Assembly: GCA_948467545.1 (NCBI GenBank)
Contig: CAOKER010000003.1
Span: forward strand, 39,500 to 103,499
DNA length: 64,000 bases
Direction: 5' to 3'
Origin: an uncultured Eubacteriales bacterium
GTDB lineage: Bacteria; Bacillota; Clostridia; Oscillospirales; CAG-272
Made by a program: the position numbers and the translations under genes
The notes under the pieces: model-generated
What the model was told of the DNA's origin: nothing
Seen by the model: the letters and a program-made list of their open reading frames with translations, nothing else
The model's database searches: none
Shown here: in pieces, positions 43,573-51,070 of the stretch
How positions within the stretch are numbered: the stretch's first letter is position 1
How the letters are laid out: every line of letters starts with the position of its first letter

Positions 43573-43606
43573 TTATGACGGCTCGGCTTTAGAGCCGACG
43601 AGCCGT
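43573..43606 (+). other. Hairpin in the metY-metA spacer
   Basis: A strong stem ACGGCTCG-GCT/AGC-CGACGAGCCGT with a TTAG loop lies between the metY stop and metA start. It has no T run, so it is not an intrinsic terminator. It could be an mRNA stability element or a repeat fragment. Confidence 0.5.
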
Positions 43607-43628
43607 CACCGACGGTATGGGGGATAAA

Positions 43629-44546
43629 ATGCCGATAAAAATACCAAATAATCTTCCTGCGTATGATACGCTTACAAGTGAAAATATCTTTGTTATGACC
43701 GAAACGAGAGCCGTAAGTCAGGATATTCGTCCGCTCAGGCTTCTTTTGCTGAATCTTATGCCGACGAAAATTGATACGGAAACTCAGCTTATGCGGCTTC
43801 TTGGCAACACTCCGCTTCAGGTTGAGGCGGATTTGATATATACTGAAAGTCATAAATCCAAAAATACATCTGCGGACCATTTGCTTGCTTTTTATAAAAC
43901 ATTCGGCGAGGTGAGGGAAAACCGCTATGACGGTATGATTATCACAGGTGCGCCTGTAGAGCGTATGTCTTTTGAGGAGGTTGAATATTGGGAAGAACTT
44001 TGTACTATGTTAGAATGGACTAAAAGCCATGTTCACAGTACGCTGCATATCTGCTGGGGCGCACAGGCCGGATTGTACTATCATTTTGGAATCGAGAAGC
44101 ATTTGCTGAAAAATAAGCTTTTCGGAATATTTCCGCATACGGTGGACTATAAAAATGCTATTCTTTTACGCGGCTTTGACGGCAGCTTTATGGCGCCTCA
44201 TTCGCGTCATACTACGGTGTACAGAGATGATATCGAAAGTATCCCGGAGATACGTATTCTTGCAAGCTCTGATGAAGCCGGCGTTTATGCGGCTATGACA
44301 AAGGACGGAAAACAGATTTTTATTACAGGCCATCCCGAATATGATGCAGATACACTCGGAAAGGAATACCTGCGCGATATAAACAAAGGACTTCCCATAT
44401 CTGTTCCGAAAAACTATTTTCCTCATGATGACGCTTCAAAAAAACCGATTGTATCATGGCGTGCCCACGCCAATCTTTTATTTTCAAATTGGCTTAACTA
44501 TTTTGTGTATCAGACGACTCCGTATGACATAGAGGCGATAAAATAG
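43629..44546 (+). CDS. metA: Homoserine O-acetyltransferase, MetA type
   Basis: A 305-residue MetA-fold acyltransferase. With the ATG at 43629 (GGGGGA upstream) the family numbering fits exactly: catalytic Cys142 in HICWGAQAG, His235 and Glu237 in GHPEYD, and Glu111 in GAPVE. Glu at position 111 marks acetyl-CoA users, whereas succinyl-CoA users such as E. coli have Gly there (established for the family). So the product should be O-acetylhomoserine, the substrate of MetY next door. It is the last gene of the run and is followed by a terminator. Confidence 0.93.
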   Translation: MPIKIPNNLPAYDTLTSENIFVMTETRAVSQDIRPLRLLLLNLMPTKIDTETQLMRLLGNTPLQVEADLIYTESHKSKNTSADHLLAFYKTFGEVRENRYDGMIITGAPVERMSFEEVEYWEELCTMLEWTKSHVHSTLHICWGAQAGLYYHFGIEKHLLKNKLFGIFPHTVDYKNAILLRGFDGSFMAPHSRHTTVYRDDIESIPEIRILASSDEAGVYAAMTKDGKQIFITGHPEYDADTLGKEYLRDINKGLPISVPKNYFPHDDASKKPIVSWRAHANLLFSNWLNYFVYQTTPYDIEAIK

Positions 44547-44552
44547 CGCGCT

Positions 44553-44587
44553 TAAATCCCTCGGCAAAGCCGAGGGATTTAAATTTA
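44553..44587. terminator. Rho-independent terminator after metA
   Basis: A 12-bp stem AAATCCCTCGGC/GCCGAGGGATTT with an AAA loop, then AAATTTA. It marks the end of the T-box operon and can act for the convergent ldh as well. Confidence 0.8.
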
Positions 44588-44589
44588 TA

Positions 44590-44697
44590 TGTGTATAACT
44601 AAAGCAGGATGTCCTCCGGATTAGGGACGAGGGGCGGATTTCGCCGACCTTTTTCGGCGACGGTAATCAGCTGCGGTGACCCGTAACGAGGCTTTGT
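44590..44697 (+). repeat. REP/MITE-like palindromic element, full length
   Basis: The left end ATAACTAAAGCAGG is followed by hairpins (TCCTCCGGATTAGGGACGAGG; GGCGGATTTCGCCGAC, TTTTTCGGCGACGG) and the right end CGTAACGAGGCTTTGTGCTTTAT. Length is about 108 bp, similar to the copies at 50876 and 59862. Confidence 0.6.
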
Positions 44698-44709
44698 GCT
44701 TTATAGACA

Positions 44710-45714
44710 TTATAGAATAGACGATAAAGCGTCATCATAATTTTTTTCCACCACATCTGCGGAGAACTTTAATTTTTTAGTCTCTTCATTGGTAAGCTTA
44801 AGACGCAGCTTGCCGTAAATTCCCTCTTTGCCTAAAATACAGGGTGTACCGAGCCATACGTTTCCGATGCCGTATTCTCCTTCGAGAAGAGAAGAGACGG
44901 TCAGAATGCTGTGTTCATCCTCAAAAATTGCCTTAGTAATTCTTGCAAGCGCCATACCGATTCCATAACATGTGGCTTGCTTTGCGGCGATTATTTTATA
45001 TGCTGAGCCGCGTACTTCCTGTTCCAGTTCTGTAAGTTTGTCCTTTGAAAACCGGAGAGGGTGCTCTGCGCAGAGTTCTTCCGTACTTTTTGTGGATACA
45101 AACGCATTTGACCATGGAACGAATTCGCTGTCTCCGTGTTCTCCGATAACGTATGCATGAATATTGTGCGCATCTACTCCAAAATATTTACCAAGAAGAA
45201 ATCTTAGTCTTGCAGTATCAAGCGTAGTGCCGCTTCCGATTATACGCGAAGCGGGAAATCCGCAGCTTTTATATGCAATCATTGACATCACATCTACCGG
45301 ATTGGTGGCGATGAGAAAGATTCCTTCAAACCCGCTTTCGGCCGCACTGTTTACAATTGCTTCAACGGTTCTGCTGTTACGTGTTATAATTCCTGCGTCG
45401 CTTCTGGTTTCACCGACAGCCTGTGCCGCTCCCGCAGCAATTACGACAATTGAAGCGTCCCGGCAATCGCTGTAATTACCTGCATATATATCCATTGTGG
45501 AGTCTGAGAACGCAAGGCCGTGTGCAAGGTCGGCTGCTTCTCCTTCGGCTTTTTGCTGATTTGCGTCTATCAATACAAGTTCATCACAAAGATTTCTGTT
45601 AAGCAGTGTAAATGCATAGCTTGATCCGACAAGTCCTGTTCCTGCTATTACAATTTTTCTTTTGAACTGCTTATTTTCTTTAATCGAACCGGCGCTTATA
45701 TCAAGATTAACCAT
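44710..45714 (-). CDS. ldh: L-lactate dehydrogenase
   Basis: A 334-residue NAD-dependent 2-hydroxyacid dehydrogenase of the LDH/MDH fold. GxGxxG-type motif IAGTGLVGSSYA, substrate loop AAGAAQAVGETR (Gln at the discriminating position where malate dehydrogenases have Arg), IATNPVDVMS and the catalytic GEHGDSEF. It reduces pyruvate to L-lactate in fermentation. It is a single gene, convergent with metA. RBS AAGGATGATT upstream of the ATG. Confidence 0.92.
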   Translation of the reverse strand: MVNLDISAGSIKENKQFKRKIVIAGTGLVGSSYAFTLLNRNLCDELVLIDANQQKAEGEAADLAHGLAFSDSTMDIYAGNYSDCRDASIVVIAAGAAQAVGETRSDAGIITRNSRTVEAIVNSAAESGFEGIFLIATNPVDVMSMIAYKSCGFPASRIIGSGTTLDTARLRFLLGKYFGVDAHNIHAYVIGEHGDSEFVPWSNAFVSTKSTEELCAEHPLRFSKDKLTELEQEVRGSAYKIIAAKQATCYGIGMALARITKAIFEDEHSILTVSSLLEGEYGIGNVWLGTPCILGKEGIYGKLRLKLTNEETKKLKFSADVVEKNYDDALSSIL

Positions 45715-45844
45715 AACTAATCATCCTTAATAATTTACAGTATTTTTTTATTTGCCAAATAAAATATATATCTGATTAATTTAAGTATTTCCGAATATTA
45801 TCATGTAAATACAGATAAATACAGAAAAATCAAAAACCTGTTTA

Positions 45845-46159
45845 ATGAATTATAAGGCGATTATTATATTTCGTGTCTTGCTTTACCAGCTGAAAAAGAT
45901 AACAAGCCTATCGGTTTATTGTCGGCAGCATTTGCACTACCTCAAAGAGCATAAGCGGCTTGTTTGTCTCAATCTGCTGATAAGCGTAAGTCTGAATGAA
46001 TATCTTGTAAGCTTAGGCGAGCAGGCAGAGAATATGTTTTCTCGGCCGGTAATGGAATATGCAGACAGGCAGGGTGTGACAGAACGGTTAAAGAATAAAA
46101 ATCAGCTTTTGTGGGTACAAAAAATGAACAACATCGATCGTGTGTACAGGAATTTGTGA
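45845..46159 (+). pseudogene. TnpV-like mobile-element protein remnant
   Basis: A 104-codon frame whose residues about 27-100 match the transposon-encoded TnpV family: RQHLHYLKEHKRLVCLNLL, SLNEYLVSLGEQAENMFSR, EYADRQGVTERLKNKNQLLWVQKMNNI. The usual N-terminal segment is missing, replaced by unrelated sequence. The protein stops shortly after the last conserved motif, and no transposase or recombinase is nearby. I read it as a scar of a Tn-type insertion. It lies just upstream of the GNAT-phosphorylase fusion, which may have arrived with it. Confidence 0.7.
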
Positions 46160-46185
46160 GTGTGAGATAATTTATTTATAAGCAT

Positions 46186-46225
46186 TAGGCGGCGCTCCTA
46201 CAATATGTAGGGTGCCGTCTAAGTT
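46186..46225 (+). terminator. Terminator-like hairpin after the TnpV remnant
   Basis: TAGGCGGCGCTCCTAC and GTAGGGTGCCGTCTA pair around AATAT, followed by AGTTTA. There are a few mismatches and a poor T run. Confidence 0.4.
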
Positions 46226-46249
46226 TAAATAAAAGAAGTGTTAGGGGGA

Positions 46250-46278
46250 TTGAAAAAGCGTATGCTTTTATGTATAAT
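46250..46278 (+). promoter_or_regulatory. Sigma-A promoter of the GNAT-phosphorylase gene
   Basis: TTGAAA (46250-46255), a 17-base spacer and TATAAT (46273-46278), 60 bases upstream of the start codon. Confidence 0.85.
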
Positions 46279-46337
46279 TGAAGATAAAATCAGATAGATA
46301 AATCAGGATTTTTTATCTAAGGAAGGGTAAAAGAGCA

Positions 46338-47537
46338 GTGGATAAAATAGCAATCAAAAAAGCTCGGTTAGATCAGACTGACGAGATTAATAAAATCGTG
46401 ATTAAAACGATAAAAGAAATATATTCAAAATACTATTCGGATGAAGCATTGGATTTCTTTTTGGAATTACATAATCGCGATAATATCTATAATGACATTT
46501 TGGAAGACAATACCTATGTGATTGGCTGTGAAGCTGCCATTCTCGGAACAGGCACAATTAATCAAAACGCTGTTTCAAGGGTATATATAACTCCGAATTA
46601 TCAGCATGAGGGAATTGGAACCAAGCTTATGGATTATTTGGAAAAAGAAATCATACGGAATTATTCGTATGTAAATATAGATGCATCATTGCCGGCTACT
46701 GAATTTTATCGCAAACGAGGGTATGAGCTTTTAAGACAAGCGGAGTATTCAATTGCAAATGGTAAATTATTGTCGTATTCAATTATGCGAAAAAGAGAGT
46801 TCGATATAGACCCGGCTTTATATAATGCCCCCTCTGTTCTTGTCCGAAAAGAAATTGAATTGCAGGGGATTGATTTTGATGAATATCAAACAAAGATTCC
46901 AAATAGAGTTTATTTGTTGGCTGATAGTCTGTTTGATGCAATGCTCGCAAAAAACGTTGGTATGCTTACATTTGATGTCGGCGGAGGCATATATGTAATG
47001 AATCATAACAGCAGTTTAGGTTTTGCAAAGGGTGAAATGTGTTCACCGGGGCTTGCAACTCAAGCAGAGGATTTGTATGCGGCAGGAGTTAAGGAACTGA
47101 TTCATGTAGGCTTTGCCGGTGGGAATAAGATTGGAGATTATATTCTTACCGATGGGGCTTATAACGATACCTCTATTACTAGATTATATGGGTTTAGGGG
47201 TGAACTGATCGAATCAACAAAGAGTTTGACAGATTCTTTTTGTATGGAATTGGAGAAAAAGGGGATATCCTGTATTCGTGGTTATCATTGGACAACCGAT
47301 GGTGGATATGTTCAGCCTAAATGGAGAGGACGATATTATTTAAACGATATGGGTGCTAAATGCGTTGAAATGGAAGGAGCGGGACTGTTTACAATAGCAA
47401 ATTTCCGTTCTCGTAAGGCAACAGCGATATATGTTGTATCTGACAGCGGATCAAATGATGAATGGAATCTTGGTTGGGGTGAAAGCATTCTTGAAAATAG
47501 TATTCAGAAATTGATTGATGCACTAGCTAAAATTTAA
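46338..47537 (+). CDS. GNAT acetyltransferase fused to nucleoside phosphorylase-like domain
   Basis: A 399-residue fusion read from the ATG at 46338 (GGAAGGG upstream). Residues 1-150 are a GNAT domain (AIKKARLDQTDEINKIVIKT, acetyl-CoA loop YQHEGIGTKLMDYLEKE, ATEFYRKRGYELL). Residues about 165-399 resemble PNP/UDP-type phosphorylases: LIHVGFAGGNKIGDYILTDG (phosphate/ribose site region), AKCVEMEGAGLFTIAN (the MEGA-type ribose-binding Glu) and YVVSDSGSNDEW. The pairing suggests modification or salvage of a nucleoside-containing molecule, but no substrate can be named. AT-rich codon use (TTA/TTG Leu, ATA) and the adjacent TnpV scar suggest horizontal arrival. Confidence 0.82.
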   Translation: MDKIAIKKARLDQTDEINKIVIKTIKEIYSKYYSDEALDFFLELHNRDNIYNDILEDNTYVIGCEAAILGTGTINQNAVSRVYITPNYQHEGIGTKLMDYLEKEIIRNYSYVNIDASLPATEFYRKRGYELLRQAEYSIANGKLLSYSIMRKREFDIDPALYNAPSVLVRKEIELQGIDFDEYQTKIPNRVYLLADSLFDAMLAKNVGMLTFDVGGGIYVMNHNSSLGFAKGEMCSPGLATQAEDLYAAGVKELIHVGFAGGNKIGDYILTDGAYNDTSITRLYGFRGELIESTKSLTDSFCMELEKKGISCIRGYHWTTDGGYVQPKWRGRYYLNDMGAKCVEMEGAGLFTIANFRSRKATAIYVVSDSGSNDEWNLGWGESILENSIQKLIDALAKI

Positions 47538-47643
47538 TTTAGTTAATAGAGAAATTATGAGTATGAGGTGTAAAAAACGAAAATTCCGGTTTGACGAGAC
47601 ATCGAACGGAGAGAAAAATCGGAAATTGAGGAGGCACTTTGTT

Positions 47644-47751
47644 ATGGCATGGTATAAAGAGATGACAGAACAACAAAAACAAAATTTTCAAAAAAATAGG
47701 TGTATGTGCAGCAGCGTCAATTCTAATTTAGATTTTATTCTCGTGTTATAA
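47644..47751 (+). CDS. Possible small protein (35 residues) with strong ribosome site
   Basis: The ATG at 47644 has GAGGAGG nine bases upstream. The peptide starts MAWYKEMTEQQKQNFQKNR and ends hydrophobic (LDFILVL). I recognise no family. It overlaps the 3' end of the convergent glycosidase gene by 17 bases and sits in the presumed acquired segment, so it may be a truncated leftover of a larger gene. Confidence 0.3.
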   Translation: MAWYKEMTEQQKQNFQKNRCMCSSVNSNLDFILVL

Positions 47752-49681
47752 GGTAGTACATACCGGGGTTTTCTTCACCGAGCTTAAATTTAAGGGTACC
47801 GTTTTCATATTCTGCTGAGACCTCTCCCGTTGTCTGTGCTTCCGGACCTATAGAACGGATTCTCATTTTTCCGGAGGTTTTGAGTTCGATTTCCGCCTGC
47901 ATTACCTTTATTTGTACAGGACTGTGACCATATTCGAGCATATGCTCTCCGTCCCATTTCATGTCGGTATTGACGGCGTCGCAAAGTGCGGTCAGAAGAA
48001 TGTTGTCGGTTTTTTCAAGCGATTCGTCTGTAAGCGAAGATATAGCGATAACACCGGAATCGCTTTCTGCGGTAACGGTCAGTCCGTCAAATTTGATTTT
48101 TCCGTTTTTGCCGAGTCTTCCGTAAACTGCCTTTGTACGTTCCGTATTTATGTATCCGTAATTTTTCGTCCAGCTTCTGTAAAGCTGTCCGTCGGGAGAA
48201 GCCACTTCTCCGCCTTCAAGTCTTACAAGTGCTTTTCCGGCGTCCTCTCCGTCTTCAAAGCTTACGCCCACCTGTTTATACTCGGTGGCTGCGCGGAATG
48301 CATCGCGCTTGTTTTCTCCTGCCTTGATTTTAACCGATTCTGAGGCAGGCTTTACGTCTTCGCGTCTTGTAATCAATGCGCTGTGATAAAATAATCCGAA
48401 TTTGGCAGGATCATTCCAGACAGAGAATACTCCCTCCCTATATCCGACACCGTCTATGCATGGCGGGAGAATTTCCTTTCCGAGAATATCAAGTCTTTCG
48501 AGATGTGTTGTATAAGAATATGTATGAATGGCAAAACCGGACCAGTTCTGATATGATCCGATCGCTGCGTACAGCAGAGGACTTTCACATCTGCAAGGAT
48601 TCGGCCATGGCATATCCCACTCGGAAACGAAGAAAGGGCGTCCGTAAATACGTTCATTGAGAATCCCGGTGATCTCACAGTCTTCTTGGTCTGTAAGCGA
48701 ATTTAGCATTGAGAGATGATCGTTCCACCTCCAGTCATAAAAATATGTATGACTATCCATAAAATCCATGTCGAGATGGGCCTCGGTCAGCTCGTCGCAC
48801 AGAAACCAGTTGGTACCTGTAATCGGGATTTTGACTCCTATTGAAATCAGGTAGTCCCGCATTTCGCAAAAATATTTTCTGTCGACCTCTTTTTTGAATT
48901 CCGCAAGAATCCCGTCTTTCGCGGAGAGATCGCAGCTCTTTGCATCAAAGTCAATGTTTCTTTCCTGCAGCCAGTCTGCAAACATTTCTCTGAATCTTGA
49001 GGTATACGGCTCAACAGTGAAATTTGCCTTGCTGAAAAGCTCGCTCTCGTTGATGATTTCAGTCATGACAAAAACAGGATCGTCCTTGTATTTAAATGCG
49101 GTATAGGGATTAAAATGATTCCAAATGTTATGCATGAATTCTTTTTGCAAATCCTTCATTCTTTGATCGTATATGTTAAAGGAATATTTTGTGGAATCAA
49201 TCATATCTTCTGCGGCTTCGACACCGTCACCGGATTTATACCGACGGTATGTAAGCATATCAAGATAACAGTATATGCCATGTTCCTTAAGGCAGTAAAT
49301 CAGATAATCCAGTCGCTCCATACTGCGCGGGTCAAACTTTCTCGTTGTGTCGATACGTTTGCCGCGAGTATATGCAAAAATGTTGGGACAGTCCCATTCC
49401 GCGTCGAGCTGATGAAAGCGGACGATATTACATCCGGTTTTTTCGAGCCTTTCCGCTACAATTTCAGAATATTCGTGAGACGGGAAGCAGGCTCCTCCGT
49501 TAAAGTTTACGCCCCAAAAGCGTGCTTTGGTTCCGTCCTCAAACTCAAAATGATCGCCCGCTGTTTTCATAAATCCGTGTTTTCCCGCGGGACGCTCCGA
49601 TTCAAAAATAAATGAAATGTCTATCGGCATATCGTCATAATACAGCGGATACGGTACATATTTATCCATGTCAATTACCAT
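47735..49681 (-). CDS. Clan GH-A-like glycoside hydrolase
   Basis: A 648-residue protein with no signal peptide, so it is probably cytosolic. The N-terminal two-thirds is a (beta/alpha)8 barrel of the cellulase/GH5-like clan A type: FWGVNFNGGACFP, GCNIVRFHQLDAEW, VFVMTEIINESELF (acid/base Glu in the NES context) and FFVSEWDMPWPNP (nucleophile Glu). Residues about 500-648 are beta-rich, suggesting an accessory domain. The substrate is unclear; a plant or host glycan oligosaccharide is plausible. The start region has AAAGGA 21 bases upstream, so the exact start is uncertain (another ATG lies four codons in). It is a single gene with no transporter alongside. Confidence 0.75.
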   Translation of the reverse strand: MVIDMDKYVPYPLYYDDMPIDISFIFESERPAGKHGFMKTAGDHFEFEDGTKARFWGVNFNGGACFPSHEYSEIVAERLEKTGCNIVRFHQLDAEWDCPNIFAYTRGKRIDTTRKFDPRSMERLDYLIYCLKEHGIYCYLDMLTYRRYKSGDGVEAAEDMIDSTKYSFNIYDQRMKDLQKEFMHNIWNHFNPYTAFKYKDDPVFVMTEIINESELFSKANFTVEPYTSRFREMFADWLQERNIDFDAKSCDLSAKDGILAEFKKEVDRKYFCEMRDYLISIGVKIPITGTNWFLCDELTEAHLDMDFMDSHTYFYDWRWNDHLSMLNSLTDQEDCEITGILNERIYGRPFFVSEWDMPWPNPCRCESPLLYAAIGSYQNWSGFAIHTYSYTTHLERLDILGKEILPPCIDGVGYREGVFSVWNDPAKFGLFYHSALITRREDVKPASESVKIKAGENKRDAFRAATEYKQVGVSFEDGEDAGKALVRLEGGEVASPDGQLYRSWTKNYGYINTERTKAVYGRLGKNGKIKFDGLTVTAESDSGVIAISSLTDESLEKTDNILLTALCDAVNTDMKWDGEHMLEYGHSPVQIKVMQAEIELKTSGKMRIRSIGPEAQTTGEVSAEYENGTLKFKLGEENPGMYYLITRE

Positions 49682-49780
49682 GTTCCGAATTTTATGGGAA
49701 CATCCTTTCTGATTTGATGTAAAATATTCTTATTTTATTTGCTGATATTTTTTGATTATTCTGTCAAACTGATATTATTT

Positions 49781-50842
49781 TTACGAACCGGATGTATTCA
49801 ACTGAGAAATGTATTCCTCAAGGCAAAGTCCGCTTTCGTGGATTTTATAAGCATGGTACCGACCTACGTATCGGTAATGCCACGGTTCAAAGTCGTATCC
49901 TGTTATATTTGTTTTGTCTTCGGGATAACGCAGAATTATGCCGAATTTCCACGAATTGTCGCAAAGCCAAGTGTATACGGGATTATTTGCAAAGGCCTTA
50001 TCCGCGGACGAAAGATTATGCATATCGCAGCATAATCCGGTTTGATGCTCGCTTGTTCCGGCGCGCGCCGAGTATGTCGCAGCCATTTCTTCCGCTTGTT
50101 CACGCGTCCAGCCTGGGTGATTGGCAAGTTCCTTGTTTGTATAATTTTCAAAAAGCTCTGCCTGATAGGTGTATGACCTGTAACCGCTTGTAATTGAAAC
50201 GTCTGTATATCCGCATGCCCTCATTTCAATGAACATGGCTTCAAACGCCTTTGCCGCATTGTAACGGAGCTTTTGAACCGTACGCCCGTCGGCGCGTGTA
50301 TCCGCAAGCTCTGTAAGGTCATCGGGTATATATGACTCGTCGAGGGAGGTGGTTTTGTTTGCAATCAGCAGATAGCCGTCACGATCGACGGGATCCATAT
50401 ATTCCTCATAAGACGATAAATCCGAGATAAACGTAATACCGTATGAAGCAGGACCGGTTAACTGATTGGCTCCGACCGAGCTTGTTTCCGGCGGTAATGT
50501 ATCGGGCGAATTTTCTGAAGTTTCCGAAATGCTTGTTTCATCTCCCGAGCTTGGCTTGCTGTCTGTCAGTGCGGATATAAGCTTGCCTATGATAAATACC
50601 GTGCCTGCTACAGCGGCTATCAGCACAACGGAGGTTGCTGCCGTCAGTATAAGCCTTCTTCGTTTTCGTCTCATTCGGGCTTTTGCTCTTTCGGCGCGGA
50701 TCCGGGCGGGCGAAGGATAAGGCGGACTTTGCCTGCCTGAATGACTTGATGCGGCTGTGTGATTATTTTGTCTGCTGTCTGTTCTTTTGTATCGTATATC
50801 TGAGTTTTTATTTCTGTTTCGGTTGTTAATTGAATTATTCAA
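49781..50842 (-). CDS. D-alanyl-D-alanine carboxypeptidase family protein (VanY, M15B)
   Basis: A 353-residue membrane-anchored peptidase. A basic, disordered N-terminus (about 60 residues) precedes one membrane helix (LILTAATSVVLIAAVAGTVF), then a Ser/Thr/Glu-rich linker and the M15B domain. The zinc-site motifs are SGYRSYTYQAELF, SEHQTGLCCDMH (His and Asp ligands) and FEPWHYRYVG (Glu and His). Such enzymes trim the terminal D-Ala of peptidoglycan stem peptides. There is no vanS/vanR or ligase nearby, so a resistance role is not indicated. The start is TTG with GAGGA eight bases upstream. Confidence 0.88.
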   Translation of the reverse strand: MNNSINNRNRNKNSDIRYKRTDSRQNNHTAASSHSGRQSPPYPSPARIRAERAKARMRRKRRRLILTAATSVVLIAAVAGTVFIIGKLISALTDSKPSSGDETSISETSENSPDTLPPETSSVGANQLTGPASYGITFISDLSSYEEYMDPVDRDGYLLIANKTTSLDESYIPDDLTELADTRADGRTVQKLRYNAAKAFEAMFIEMRACGYTDVSITSGYRSYTYQAELFENYTNKELANHPGWTREQAEEMAATYSARAGTSEHQTGLCCDMHNLSSADKAFANNPVYTWLCDNSWKFGIILRYPEDKTNITGYDFEPWHYRYVGRYHAYKIHESGLCLEEYISQLNTSGS

Positions 50843-50875
50843 TGAATTTTCCTCACTATAAATTATAACTGAATA

Positions 50876-50985
50876 AATTATAACTAAAGAGATATTCCCG
50901 TCCCTAATACGGCGAAATCCCTCGGCTTTTTCAAAGAGCGTAATGTCCTCAGCCGAATCGTCTTATAACGGCACTCTGCACCATA
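50876..50985 (+). repeat. REP/MITE-like palindromic element, full length
   Basis: The left end AATTATAACTAAAGAG is followed by TTCCCGTCCCTAATACGGCG, the hairpin-forming TCGGCTTTTTCAAAGAGC, and the right end CTTATAACGGCACTCTGCACC. It is about 110 bp, the same length as the copies at 44590 and 59862. Confidence 0.6.
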
Positions 50986-51070
50986 TTGAAATACTGGCTT
51001 ACTGGATTTTATATTCAACGATGCGGAAATTTGTTGTCTCAGTAGTCTTTTATCCGAGCTTAAATCGGAA

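Noticed and set aside
49781..50842. Vancomycin resistance locus around the VanY-like gene
   Set aside because: No VanR/VanS, ligase, VanH or VanX genes are nearby; it is more likely a housekeeping carboxypeptidase.
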